56,312 bases of DNA, taken from positions 1 through 56,312 of the forward strand of contig NZ_CALXYQ010000015.1 in assembly GCF_944393015.1 (NCBI RefSeq), in the 5' to 3' direction. The position numbers and the translations under genes are program-made. The notes under the pieces are model-generated. The model had not been told where the DNA came from, did not search any database, and saw nothing but the letters and a program-made list of their open reading frames with translations. Positions 9,344 to 18,207 of this stretch are shown here, in pieces. This DNA is from an uncultured Brachyspira sp. GTDB taxonomy: Bacteria; Spirochaetota; Brachyspiria; Brachyspirales; Brachyspiraceae. Positions within the stretch are counted from its first letter, which is position 1, and each line of letters starts with the position of its first letter.

Positions 9344-9607
9344 TAAATAAATTTTAAATTTAATTAACACTTGGGTGGGTTCTTAAAATTCTAATAAAAG
9401 TAGAAAAATAAATGAAAGTGAAAATATCAAAATAAAGTAATGAAAAATAAAGGGCGGGGTATGTAAATAAAGTTTTAAAACTTAATTACATTTACCCACC
9501 CTCTAGGCTTTTTAATTTTTTATGATATTTTTGTATTATTTTTCTTTTAAACTTTCAATAGTTATTTTAGCTGCCCACCCAATATTTTTTAAATTTATTG
9601 CATACTC
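9344..9607. repeat. repeat-derived spacer with GGGTGGG and GGGCGGG boxes
   Basis: No gene was seen. G-rich boxes occur at 9373-9379 (GGGTGGG) and 9452-9458 (GGGCGGG), 79 nt apart. The same pair recurs 78 nt apart at 29270-29276 and 29348-29354. CCCACCC also occurs near 9500 and 9575. The boxes mark units of the family B intergenic repeat. Confidence 0.5.
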
Positions 9608-9689
9608 ACCGCACGCAGAATAAAGTTTATTAATATGAATAATTAATAATAGCATGATAATTATATAAATAGTTGTGTTTAACGTGCGT
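9608..9689. repeat. 82-bp MITE-like element (family B), copy 2
   Basis: The ends are ACCGCACGC (9608-9616) and AACGTGCGT (9681-9689) around an AT-rich core, the same length as the other copies. The inverted core of the ends is CGCAC / GTGCG. Confidence 0.65.
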
Positions 9690-9700
9690 TATAAAAAATA

Positions 9701-9736
9701 AAAGCCTAATATGTTTTTATTATCATACTAGGCTTT
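9701..9736 (-). terminator. terminator of lgt
   Basis: A hairpin has arms AAAGCCTA and TAGGCTTT and is followed on the minus strand by a T-rich tract. It sits 26 nt after the lgt stop. Confidence 0.85.
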
Positions 9737-9761
9737 ATTATTAAATTAATTTCTAATTAAT

Positions 9762-10703
9762 TTATTTCTTTTTATTCTTTTTTGCTTCTTTTGTATTTAC
9801 TTCAAGTGCAGGATTATAATCTTTTCTTGTATAAATATAAACAAGCATAACAATACCGATTAACATCATAGGCATAGAATAAATAGCACCAGCTGTGATT
9901 GGTCCTGCAGTCCATTCTGTAATATCTCTTGCAAACTGTTCTATTAAAGTTCTGAAAAGTCCGTAAAGGAAAATCCAAACCCAAAGCCTTGTACCAGGTC
10001 TTATATTTTTATTCTTCTCGCTTAAATAACCTATTAAAAAAGATACTAAAGCAAGAACAATACCCTCAAGAAATGCTTCGTATAATTGTGAAGGGTGTCT
10101 TAATTCTGTATAAGGTCTTATTGCCGGAAACATTGCTGCCCATCTCTCATAACCGCCTACTGCATCATATAACGGAAATTTCATTGCCATAAAAGAATCA
10201 GTAACTCTTCCGTAAAGTTCAGCATTCATAAAGTTTCCAATCCTTCCAAAGAACAAACATAAACTGCATGGAAGTGTGGCATTGTCTGTGATATTGTAAA
10301 AATCATATTTATACTTTTTGCTGAATATAAATAATGCTATAAACATACCTATGAATCCGCCATGAAATGACATACCGGCGAAACCTGTGAAACTAAATCC
10401 ATTATCAAGATTAATACCTATTATTTCCCAAGGTGTTAAAAAACTCTTTGGTGAGTAAAAAAGAAAATAACCAATTCTAGCTCCTGCTATAGCACCTACA
10501 GCAGCATAAAAAACCATGTCATATATACCGCCATTTTTTTCATTAATATTGAATTTTATCCAACCCCTTTTTTGAATAAAATATAATATTATGCATGATA
10601 CTAAAATGCCTACAATGTACATAAGCCCATACCATCTTATAGCACCTAGTATTGGTATATTAGGCGGAAACACATAAGGCGTGAAAAATTCTGGATAAGT
10701 CAT
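9762..10703 (-). CDS. lgt: prolipoprotein diacylglyceryl transferase
   Basis: This inner-membrane enzyme adds diacylglycerol to the lipobox cysteine of prelipoproteins, the first step in lipoprotein maturation. The 313 residues hold about seven membrane helices. The signature GRIGNFMNAELYGR spans residues 153-166, and the conserved SFHGG with H114 and the C-terminal RHPSQLYEA segment are present. The many lipoproteins in this window would be its substrates. It is monocistronic, with a terminator at 9701-9736 and repeat DNA on both sides. Confidence 0.96.
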   Translation of the reverse strand: MTYPEFFTPYVFPPNIPILGAIRWYGLMYIVGILVSCIILYFIQKRGWIKFNINEKNGGIYDMVFYAAVGAIAGARIGYFLFYSPKSFLTPWEIIGINLDNGFSFTGFAGMSFHGGFIGMFIALFIFSKKYKYDFYNITDNATLPCSLCLFFGRIGNFMNAELYGRVTDSFMAMKFPLYDAVGGYERWAAMFPAIRPYTELRHPSQLYEAFLEGIVLALVSFLIGYLSEKNKNIRPGTRLWVWIFLYGLFRTLIEQFARDITEWTAGPITAGAIYSMPMMLIGIVMLVYIYTRKDYNPALEVNTKEAKKNKKK

Positions 10704-10849
10704 ATATTTTCCTTAAAAAATTATTAATTATTTTTATATACTAATTATTTTCTATATATAAAAGAAGATTTTTAATATAAGATAATACATTGAAATTGTT
10801 AATCTATCAAGTGTTTATATGTTGGATAATTTTCTATTTAGTACTAATT

Positions 10850-11335
10850 TTACACTTGCACTTTAGCGAATCGTATCCGAGTTTATCGAGGATATAAGGT
10901 TCTTTGATGAAGTCTGCCTGCGACCGAAAGAAGTCCTTTAGGTAGTCGTGCGGCGGGAAAAAGAACAACAAAAAAATTGACAAACTTAAAAATTTTTAGT
11001 ATATACCTAAACAATTATATTTTGTCAAAAATAAAACTATAGTTTCTTTTTAATATATGGGGCTTTGCCAACCGCTCTGCGTGCTTACGCAATACCCCAG
11101 TTCTTTTACCGAGTAGGTACCTTCGGTATTGGTATAAGGCGAAGCCCGCCTCGCTGTGCGTGCCTTCGGCAGGCGAGAACCTATATCCTCAACAGGCTCG
11201 GATACGCTTCGCGAACAACTGCATTTTTAACCTAAAATTAGGGTATTACACCATTTGATAGATATTCTTAAAATATAAAGTTCTAGCAATTGCGTTTTTT
11301 GCTACTTTTTTGTGCGGCAAAAAAGTAGATACAAT
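10850..11335 (-). repeat. interspersed repeat family A, copy 3 (heavily expanded by GC-rich inserts)
   Basis: On the minus strand this has the same order as copy 1, but with several extra GC-rich blocks. The hairpin with arms GTTCT and AGAAC carries a block ending GGCGGGCTTCGCC on one side and ACCGAAGGTACCTACTCGGT on the other. A third block containing GCGAAGCGTATCCGAG precedes it. A second hairpin (GTTCTTTTTCCCGCCGCA, 10861-10976) has one long insert in its loop and one after the hairpin. Small frames across it are not believable genes. The rest of 10704-11394 holds nothing else recognisable. Confidence 0.75.
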
Positions 11336-11394
11336 TTACATAAAGTGCATCAATTGACAAACTTAAAAATTTTTAGTATATATCATTTAAATAT

Positions 11395-12120
11395 TTATTT
11401 TTTATTTAATATAGACAAAGACCTTTTAGCCTCTAATGATAAAATATCTTTATTATCTTCATTTATAAAACTATTTAGTATTTCTTTGCTTTTATCAAGA
11501 TTAAATGCTGATAGGCAAGTTATACATTTCCATAAAAGAAGTTTGTCATCTTTATACTTGTTCATTAATTTTATTATACATTCAAGATTTTTCTCATTTT
11601 GTAAAGTTTTATTATAAAAACATATATATCCGAAGGCGTCTATAGCTTCATAAATTTTTATTAAATTACTGCTTTTTAATATTTTTATTAATGCAGGTAA
11701 AATGCTCATATCCATTTTAGATAAAGTTCTTGCTATTATATCTCTAGGCAGGGGGTACGATTTTTTTGATGATATTTTTTGGGGTAATTTTTTATATTGA
11801 TTATTTCCTATAATTCCAAGATATTCAGTCATCTTTTCTGCAGTATCAATATTTCCATGCTGAAGAGTTTCACAAATTGCTATTTTAGTATATAAACTTT
11901 TTTCTTCAGATAATTGCATTAATAATTCATTTTGTACATTATCTTCATTTATGTAAGGCATCAAATTGATAGAAGCCGATGTTCTTATTATAGCATTACC
12001 ATTATTCAAACAATCAATAAGCTTTTCTAAAGAATAATTTTTAAGCATATTGATATCATCGTCCAATGCCATCCCTCTATTTGTTAATTTATCCAAATCG
12101 GATTTTAAATTATGTTTCAT
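11395..12120 (-). CDS. HEAT-repeat-like protein of unknown function
   Basis: The 241 residues consist of paired amphipathic helices typical of HEAT/Armadillo repeats, for example SLEKLIDCLNNGNAIIRTSA, then MSILPALIKILKSSNLIKI, then KLLLWKCITCLSAFNLDKS. There is no signal peptide or membrane segment, so it is probably cytoplasmic and mediates protein contacts. The AT-rich gene stands alone between repeat DNA and the divergent cupin gene. No function can be assigned. Confidence 0.6.
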   Translation of the reverse strand: MKHNLKSDLDKLTNRGMALDDDINMLKNYSLEKLIDCLNNGNAIIRTSASINLMPYINEDNVQNELLMQLSEEKSLYTKIAICETLQHGNIDTAEKMTEYLGIIGNNQYKKLPQKISSKKSYPLPRDIIARTLSKMDMSILPALIKILKSSNLIKIYEAIDAFGYICFYNKTLQNEKNLECIIKLMNKYKDDKLLLWKCITCLSAFNLDKSKEILNSFINEDNKDILSLEAKRSLSILNKK

Positions 12121-12259
12121 ATATTAATAATATTATTTTTTTGATATTATGCAACAATAATTGTTATTTCTATTTTATAAAATATAATTTTTATATATAT
12201 TTTTTCATCAAATTGTTATATATTATTATTGTTCATAACTTATAAAAAAGGAGCTGTTA

Positions 12260-12589
12260 ATGTATCAGGATTTTAATAAAACTAATTTACAGAATTTAGG
12301 AAACGGACTTAAAAGAAGAATATTGGCCTATTCTGATAATTTAATGACTGTTTATATGGAATTTGATGAGGGTGCTGTAGCTGAAACTCATTCTCATGAT
12401 GAGCATGAACAAATAACATATATTATAGATGGAGAGTTTGAGTTTACAGTTAATGGAGAAAAGTATTTATGTAAATCAGGTGATAGTTTGCATTTTGCTA
12501 AAAATATGAGCCATGGCTGTAAATGCATTAAGAAAGGCAAATTATTAGATACTTTCACACCTAAAAGAGAAGATTTTTTGAATAATTAA
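12260..12589 (+). CDS. small cupin-domain protein
   Basis: The 109 residues form a single beta-barrel cupin. The first motif (ETHSHDEHEQITYIIDGEFEF) supplies probable metal ligands from its histidines and Glu/Gln, and the second (SGDSLHFAKNMSHGCKC) supplies the last histidine. Such proteins bind small ligands or metals, and the substrate cannot be read from sequence. AAAAAAGGAG lies 7 nt before the ATG. prmC begins one base after its stop, so the two genes are probably cotranscribed. Confidence 0.85.
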   Translation: MYQDFNKTNLQNLGNGLKRRILAYSDNLMTVYMEFDEGAVAETHSHDEHEQITYIIDGEFEFTVNGEKYLCKSGDSLHFAKNMSHGCKCIKKGKLLDTFTPKREDFLNN

Positions 12590-12590
12590 T

Positions 12591-13469
12591 TTGAATATGA
12601 ATATAAATCAGGCAATAATCAATTACGCTAAACAATTAGAAAAAATCAATGATGATTATAAAGTGTCATATATTGAGGCACAAACTATTATAATGCATGC
12701 TTTATGTATTAGTAAGATAAAATTAATATCAGAAGGTTTAAAAGAGCTTACAGATAGTGATATAAATAAAATAGATAGTTTTATAAATAGACGCTTAAAT
12801 TATGAGCCTTTATCATATATAATAAATAAAAAAGAGTTTTACGGATTCGATTTTTATGTTGATGGTAATGTGCTTATACCAAGACCTGAAACTGAAGAGC
12901 TTATTGATTTGGTGTTAGATTATGCAAAGGATAAAGATAATATTTCAATATGCGATATTGGTTCAGGAAGCGGAAATATACCTGTAACATTAAAAAAATT
13001 ATTTTTAGAGAAAAATAAAAACATTGATATTACAGCTATTGAAATTAGTGAAGGTGCTTTTCAAGTTATAAATAAAAATGCTTTAAATATATTAGGAAAT
13101 GAAAAAATTATAAATATAATAAATGCTGATGCTTTAAGTTTTATACCCGAAAATAAATTTGATATAATAGTTTCAAATGCTCCTTATGTGCCTTTAAGAG
13201 ATAAAGATTCGCTTCAAAAGGATTTGGAGTTCGAGCCTCAAAATGCTTTATATTCAGGTTATGACGGACTTGATTTTTATAAGAGTTTTTTAAGTATCAT
13301 AGAAAAATATTTAAAAGATAATGGAGCTTTCTTTTTTGAAATAGGCTATGATCAGGGAGAGGCATTGATTAATATATGTAATTCTCTTGATATAAAAAAT
13401 GTATCGGTAAAAAAAGATTTAAGCGGTAAGGACAGATTTCTTGTTTGTAAAAATATGAAGAATTGTTAA
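12591..13469 (+). CDS. prmC: release factor glutamine methyltransferase
   Basis: PrmC/HemK methylates the GGQ glutamine of release factors 1 and 2. The 292-residue protein has the N-terminal helical domain, the PRPETEELIDL linker, SAM motif I DIGSGSG (about residues 122-128), and FEPQNALYSGYDGLDFYKSF typical of the family. The active-site motif, normally NPPY, reads NAPY here (N196-Y199). Asn and Tyr are kept, so activity is likely. The first possible start is TTG at 12591 and an ATG lies two codons later at 12597. Neither has a clear ribosome site, so coupling to the cupin gene is likely. Confidence 0.9.
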   Translation: MNMNINQAIINYAKQLEKINDDYKVSYIEAQTIIMHALCISKIKLISEGLKELTDSDINKIDSFINRRLNYEPLSYIINKKEFYGFDFYVDGNVLIPRPETEELIDLVLDYAKDKDNISICDIGSGSGNIPVTLKKLFLEKNKNIDITAIEISEGAFQVINKNALNILGNEKIINIINADALSFIPENKFDIIVSNAPYVPLRDKDSLQKDLEFEPQNALYSGYDGLDFYKSFLSIIEKYLKDNGAFFFEIGYDQGEALINICNSLDIKNVSVKKDLSGKDRFLVCKNMKNC

Positions 13470-13485
13470 TTTTAAGGAGAATAAT

Positions 13486-13896
13486 ATGCAGTATGTGAAG
13501 TTTGGAAGCAGAAGAGGGGAGCATGGTGATATTAAACTTTTGGATATATTCTATAAGCATAATATTGTATTTGCTGAAGTGAAGGCAGGGGCAGAAAAAG
13601 TAAAAGAAAAGAAATTTTTAAAAGGTACTAGAATAATGATAGCAGATGGTTTAACTGCAGTTGCTGTTGCAGAAGCTTTGACTGATTCAGATTCTCTTGA
13701 TAAGTTCAATATTAAATTTGGAAAAAATGAAATTGATAGGGTTAATGTTTCAGATTGGGTAATAGCTGCCAAAGTTAAAATATATAAATTAAAAGAGGAA
13801 GATTATTTTCCTACTACAATAGGTAAATTCTATCATATAAAAAATAAAGATAAAATAAAATTAATAGATGAATTATTAGAAAAATATTCAAATTAA
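13486..13896 (+). CDS. hypothetical protein downstream of prmC
   Basis: This 136-residue soluble protein, rich in Lys, Val and Ala, has no family I recognise. It has no signal peptide or cysteine motif. Segments such as IVFAEVKAGAEKVKEKKFLKG and NVSDWVIAAKVKIYKLKEE suggest a small alpha/beta fold. AAGGAGAAT lies just before the ATG and the gene follows prmC by 16 nt, so it belongs to the cupin-prmC unit. Codon use matches its neighbours, and the gene is probably real. Confidence 0.65.
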   Translation: MQYVKFGSRRGEHGDIKLLDIFYKHNIVFAEVKAGAEKVKEKKFLKGTRIMIADGLTAVAVAEALTDSDSLDKFNIKFGKNEIDRVNVSDWVIAAKVKIYKLKEEDYFPTTIGKFYHIKNKDKIKLIDELLEKYSN

Positions 13897-14099
13897 TATT
13901 AAATATATATATTTAAATATTATCCAAAAAGTAATTCTGAATTTATTTAATTATTGTTCATTTAATACAAAACTATATAAAAATTAAATTTTTTTAATAA
14001 AAAGTCAAAAAAATTACATATTGATTATTGTATATAGTATTTAATTAATATAAAATTATGTCTCATTTTAAAAATTTAATTTAAAGGAGTTTACAAAAA

Positions 14100-15815
14100 G
14101 TGAACAAAAAAACATTATTACCAATTATTTTACTAATTTTATCTTTTATTGTAATCGGTTGCAATGGCGGCAGTAAATATGCTGACACTGTAATAACGGG
14201 TACAATATACACATCTGAAGCTGATAAAAAAATAGTAAATGCTATTGCTATTAAAGATGGTGTATATCAATATGTTGGAGATGAAGAGGGAGTAAAAGAG
14301 TTTATAGGTGATAATACCGAAGTTATTAATTTAGAAAGCGGTATGGCAATGCCTAGTTTTTTTGAAGCCCATGCTCATACAGCTAAAGGCGGTCTTTTAA
14401 AATTATATCAAGTGCAGTTGTATTCAGGTAAATCCGTAGATGATTATGCTAATAATATCAGAGATTTCTATGAAAAAAATAAAAATGTAACTGTGTTAAG
14501 AGGAAGAGGCTGGAATAATGGATATGCTCCTGTAACAGGCCCTACAAAAGATGTACTCGATAGTATAACATCAGAAATACCAATAGTAATGACTTCTGAA
14601 GATGGTCATGCTGTATGGGTTAATTCAAAAGCTATGGAAATAGCAGGAGTAAATGCTGATACTCCAGATGTTGAAGGTGGAGTTATAGAGAGAGATCCTG
14701 TAACTAAAGAACCTACTGGAACATTCAGAGAAAAAGCAGCAGATTTAATTACTCAAAAAATTCCAGATTTTGGGGTAGATGAATATAAAAATGCAATACT
14801 TGCATATCAAGATGAAGTATTATCATATGGAATAACATCTGTTTTTGAACCTGGTATTAATACAGTTGGGCCTTCTGATAATTTTTTTACAGCTTTAAAT
14901 GAACTTGATAAGAATAATGAATTAAAATTAAATTTCTTTGTTGGTTACAGTTTATACAATACAGATAACCCTAAAGAAAAATTTGATAAAATATCTCAGC
15001 TTAGAAAAGATGTAAACGGAAATAAATTCAAAATGACAACTTTGAAAATATTTGCCGATGGTGTAGTAGAAGGTAAAACAGCTTATTTACTTGATGATTA
15101 TGCTTCAGATAGCGGATTTAAAGGCTATAAACTTTGGGAACAAGATTCTTTAAATGATGTATATCTTAATGCTCAAAAACTAGGTTTACAAATACATGTA
15201 CATTCTATAGGAGATGCAGCTGCTAGACAGGCTATAGATGCTTTTGAATATTTAAAAGACACTACAGGTGAAACTAACAAAAGACATGCTATAACTCATT
15301 TACAGTTAGTTAATAAAGATGATATAAAAAGAATGGGAGAATTAAATATAGTTGCTGTTACAAACCCATATTGGTTCTTTAAAGAAAAAGGATATTTTTA
15401 TGAATTGGAAGTACCTTATTTAGGAGAAGAAAGAGCTAATAAAGAATATCCTATGAAAGACTTATTTGATGCTGGATGTGTAGTATCAGTTGCAAGCGAT
15501 TATCCTGTAACAATATCGCCTAAACCTTTGGATGCAATACAGTTTGCTTCTACAAGAATGAATTTGGATGGAGAGCCTTCTTCTTTACTTGGAGCAGATC
15601 AAATTGTAAGTGTTGAACAGATGATGGACTGTGCTACAATAAATGGTGCTTATCAGAATTTTGCTGAAGATAGTTTAGGTTCTATAAAAGTAGGAAAGAA
15701 AGCTGATTTTATAATATTGGATCAAAATATACTTGATATAGTTCCTACAGATATTACTAAAACTAAAGTATTAAAAACTTACTCTGATGGAAAATTAGTT
15801 TATCAGGCAGCATAA
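14100..15815 (+). CDS. amidohydrolase family lipoprotein (YtcJ-like)
   Basis: The 571-residue protein begins with a lipoprotein signal (hydrophobic 5-19, lipobox VIGC with C21). It continues as an amidohydrolase_3 (YtcJ-type) metal-dependent hydrolase. Metal-site segments are FFEAHAHT near residue 88, QIHVHSIGDAAARQAID, and SVASDYPVTISPKP. The C-terminal SIKVGKKADFIILDQN closes the small beta-sandwich domain. The substrate is unknown; the family hydrolyses cyclic amides, N-acyl groups and related compounds. The start is GTG with AAAGGAG 8 nt upstream. It is probably membrane-anchored in the periplasm and has its own terminator. Confidence 0.88.
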   Translation: MNKKTLLPIILLILSFIVIGCNGGSKYADTVITGTIYTSEADKKIVNAIAIKDGVYQYVGDEEGVKEFIGDNTEVINLESGMAMPSFFEAHAHTAKGGLLKLYQVQLYSGKSVDDYANNIRDFYEKNKNVTVLRGRGWNNGYAPVTGPTKDVLDSITSEIPIVMTSEDGHAVWVNSKAMEIAGVNADTPDVEGGVIERDPVTKEPTGTFREKAADLITQKIPDFGVDEYKNAILAYQDEVLSYGITSVFEPGINTVGPSDNFFTALNELDKNNELKLNFFVGYSLYNTDNPKEKFDKISQLRKDVNGNKFKMTTLKIFADGVVEGKTAYLLDDYASDSGFKGYKLWEQDSLNDVYLNAQKLGLQIHVHSIGDAAARQAIDAFEYLKDTTGETNKRHAITHLQLVNKDDIKRMGELNIVAVTNPYWFFKEKGYFYELEVPYLGEERANKEYPMKDLFDAGCVVSVASDYPVTISPKPLDAIQFASTRMNLDGEPSSLLGADQIVSVEQMMDCATINGAYQNFAEDSLGSIKVGKKADFIILDQNILDIVPTDITKTKVLKTYSDGKLVYQAA

Positions 15816-15836
15816 TTGATTTTTCATTTAATTAAA

Positions 15837-15890
15837 GAATAAAAAAGCCCCGTTTTATTTATTAAAATAATTCGGGGTTATTCTTTTTTT
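15837..15890. terminator. bidirectional terminator after the amidohydrolase gene
   Basis: GAATAA...GCCCCG pairs with CGGGGTTATTC and is followed by TTTTTTT. On the other strand the hairpin is also bordered by T residues, so it can serve the short minus-strand reading frame at 15878-15961. Confidence 0.8.
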
Positions 15891-15961
15891 CCTCTTAATT
15901 TATCGAATAAACTTACTATACCTGCTATAATCAGACCGATTATACAAAATATTCCTCACAT
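15878..15961 (-). pseudogene. small membrane protein frame interrupted by TGA at codon 2
   Basis: A textbook ribosome site (AAAAGGAG, 5 nt before ATG at 15961) leads into ATG-TGA. The same frame then runs open as GIFCIIGLIIAGIVSLFDKL plus a short basic tail ending in KKE and TAA. That is a 27-codon single-pass membrane peptide, directly followed by a terminator. The simplest reading is a nonsense change of a second-codon TGG (Trp) to TGA. A sequencing error is the alternative. No other start keeps this frame. Confidence 0.5.
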
Positions 15962-16021
15962 AAATACTCCTTTTATAGGTATTTGTTGTATTATACCCTA
16001 ATATGGTATTTAAAGCAATAG

Positions 16022-16786
16022 TTATAATTCTTTGTAAATAATGTCAGAAATAAAATTAAAATATTTATCTGTTATAGCTTTTATTTTCTCATTTGCATTA
16101 ATCTGTGCATAACCATCATATCTTTTTATCATTTCTATATCATTGTTAGAATCGCCTGCAACTAATATTTTATCTATAGACTGATTATTATTTTTTAGAA
16201 GTTTATATACAAAATCAACACCATTAGCTTTATTAACAGTATGCTTTACTATATCAACCGTTCTAATATTGGCATAGGCTGTTACTTCTTCAAATTCTTT
16301 ATTAATGGTATTTGCTACAATTTCAGTAGTTTCTGCATTAGGAGTCATTTTGTTTATCTGTATAATATCTTTTACAGTTTCTATTTCTTTTATATTTATT
16401 TTTTTATCAACTCTAAAAGGAAGTATATCATTTCCGTCTTTTGATTTTACTGATATTATATAATTATCATTTGCTATTTCTACAGTGCCTCCGAACTTCT
16501 CATGCAAAAATCTTATAACCTTATATGATACTTCATCATCAATAGCATCTTTAAATATTACTTCTCTTTTGTTATTAAATACCAAAGCTCCGTTATTTGC
16601 TATTAAATAATCAAACTCTAATCCATGCCTTTCAATATGTTCAAATATAGAAAATTTATTTCTTCCGGTTGCTATAGTAAATATGTTTCCAGCTTCTCTC
16701 CATTTTTTCACAGCATCAAAAACACTATCATCGATTTTTTCATGAATATATATAGTCATATCATAATCGCTAAAAAACAATTTCAT
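16022..16786 (-). CDS. Cof-type HAD family hydrolase
   Basis: The 254-residue phosphatase has HAD motif I FSDYDMT (D7, D9), motif II ATGRN near residue 40, and motif IV VAGDSNNDIEM near residue 210, with a C2-type cap between them. HAD-IIB proteins usually dephosphorylate sugar phosphates or flavin intermediates, and the substrate is not predictable. KANGVDF before motif IV is typical of the Cof group. It follows the LD-carboxypeptidase gene by 37 nt on the same strand and probably shares its transcript. Confidence 0.9.
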   Translation of the reverse strand: MKLFFSDYDMTIYIHEKIDDSVFDAVKKWREAGNIFTIATGRNKFSIFEHIERHGLEFDYLIANNGALVFNNKREVIFKDAIDDEVSYKVIRFLHEKFGGTVEIANDNYIISVKSKDGNDILPFRVDKKINIKEIETVKDIIQINKMTPNAETTEIVANTINKEFEEVTAYANIRTVDIVKHTVNKANGVDFVYKLLKNNNQSIDKILVAGDSNNDIEMIKRYDGYAQINANEKIKAITDKYFNFISDIIYKEL

Positions 16787-16823
16787 AATAACTCTCTTAA
16801 TTTTATTTTTATTGTTTAAACTT

Positions 16824-17780
16824 TTAAATCAATACATTTTCTAATGTTTCAAAACTTTTATTTTTTGCATCAATCTTTACCATAGCACCATGAGCCATAG
16901 TAAGTTTAGTTTTTCCATGTCCGCATTTTACATTTGTTAGTACAGGTATATTTAAATTACTTAATCTCTCTATTATAGTTTCTTTAGCAGTTTTAAAACC
17001 TGTTTCTTTTTCGCCTTCGACTAAATCGCAGTTTTCAAAATCTCCTACTACGATTCCTTTTATGGATTTGCCTATTTCTTTTGAATTAAATAAAGTAGAT
17101 ATAATCCTGTCAATCTTATAAGGTTTTTCATCTACTTCTTCTATATATAATATATAATCTTTATTTAATTTTGGAAAATATTCCGTACCGAAACTAGACA
17201 TCATTACAATGAAATTTCCGCCTATAAGTATGCCTTCTGCTTTTGAATCATTTCCATAAGATATACTTTCAAACTCTGAGCCGTCAGGATTTTTATAAAT
17301 GATTTTTTCATTGCTTTCTAAAACATCGAACATATCATTTAATGAAGCTTCATCGAATGATTTTCCTTTTACCATATCTATGCTTACCATTGGGGCATGG
17401 AAAGTGATGAGTTCTGTTTTTTCATAAAAAGCCAAATGAAAAGAAGTGATATCACTGTAGCCTGCAAATATTTTAGGATTATTTTTTATAATATCATAAT
17501 TCAATTTATCAAGTATTCTGACAGCTCCGTAACCGCCTCTTGAGCATATAATAGCATCGACTTCATCGTCTTTAAAAAAATTATTTAAATCTTCCGCCCT
17601 TGCTTCATCAGTTCCGCCGTATCCATTATAATTATCAAATACATGTTTTGACAATTTTACTTTGTATCCTCTATTTTCTAAATATTCTATTCCTTCATCG
17701 AGTTTATCTTTAGGGCATGCACTTGAAGGAGTGATTATTCCTATTGTGTTTCCTTTTTCTAATCTTTTTGGCTTTATCAT
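16824..17780 (-). CDS. LD-carboxypeptidase (peptidase S66 / MccF-like)
   Basis: S66 serine peptidases cleave the LD bond of tetrapeptides during murein recycling, or inactivate microcin C-like adducts. The catalytic Ser is S109 in FAGYSDIT. The Glu lies in YIEEVDEKPYKIDR (214 or 215) and the His in CGHGKTKL (H288). SRGGYGAVRIL is the usual oxyanion segment. The length of 318 residues is normal for the family. It lies 10 nt downstream of the yjbQ-like gene and upstream of the HAD hydrolase, forming a three-gene minus-strand unit. Murein recycling is the more likely role. Confidence 0.9.
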   Translation of the reverse strand: MIKPKRLEKGNTIGIITPSSACPKDKLDEGIEYLENRGYKVKLSKHVFDNYNGYGGTDEARAEDLNNFFKDDEVDAIICSRGGYGAVRILDKLNYDIIKNNPKIFAGYSDITSFHLAFYEKTELITFHAPMVSIDMVKGKSFDEASLNDMFDVLESNEKIIYKNPDGSEFESISYGNDSKAEGILIGGNFIVMMSSFGTEYFPKLNKDYILYIEEVDEKPYKIDRIISTLFNSKEIGKSIKGIVVGDFENCDLVEGEKETGFKTAKETIIERLSNLNIPVLTNVKCGHGKTKLTMAHGAMVKIDAKNKSFETLENVLI

Positions 17781-17790
17781 AAAATTAATA

Positions 17791-18207
17791 TCATTCTCCT
17801 ATAATTTTTATCAATACTCTTTTAACTCTTTTTCCGTCATATTCTCCGTAGAAAATCTGTTCCCAAGTTCCGAAATCAAGTTTTCCTTCTGTAACAGCCA
17901 CAACAACTTCTCTTCCCATTAATTGTCTTTTCATATGAGCATCAGCATTATCTTCATAGCCGTTATGATTATATTGACTATGAGGCTTTTCAGGAGCTAA
18001 TTTTTCAAGCCATACTTCAAAATCCTGATGTAGTCCGCTTTCATCATCATTGATAAATACACTTGCTGTTATATTCATAGCATTGCATAAAACAAGTCCT
18101 TCTTTAATACCGCTTTCATTTAAGCATTTTTGAACTTCAGGAGTGATATTGATATAACCTCTCCTTTTAGGGTAATTTATTTCTAAAACTTTTCTATAAG
18201 ATTTCAT
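17791..18207 (-). CDS. YjbQ family protein (UPF0047)
   Basis: The 138 residues match the YjbQ/UPF0047 fold: [19 protein letters not shown], a conserved His in [12 protein letters not shown], and [13 protein letters not shown] near the end. Family members have a weak thiamine phosphate synthase activity, but their physiological role is unclear. AGGAG sits just before the ATG. It is the first gene of the unit continuing into the LD-carboxypeptidase and HAD genes. Confidence 0.9.
   Translation of the reverse strand: MKSYRKVLEINYPKRRGYINITPEVQKCLNESGIKEGLVLCNAMNITASVFINDDESGLHQDFEVWLEKLAPEKPHSQYNHNGYEDNADAHMKRQLMGREVVVAVTEGKLDFGTWEQIFYGEYDGKRVKRVLIKIIGE

Noticed and set aside
11312-11617. A 101-codon plus-strand frame
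   Set aside because: It is antisense to the HEAT-repeat gene and starts in repeat DNA.
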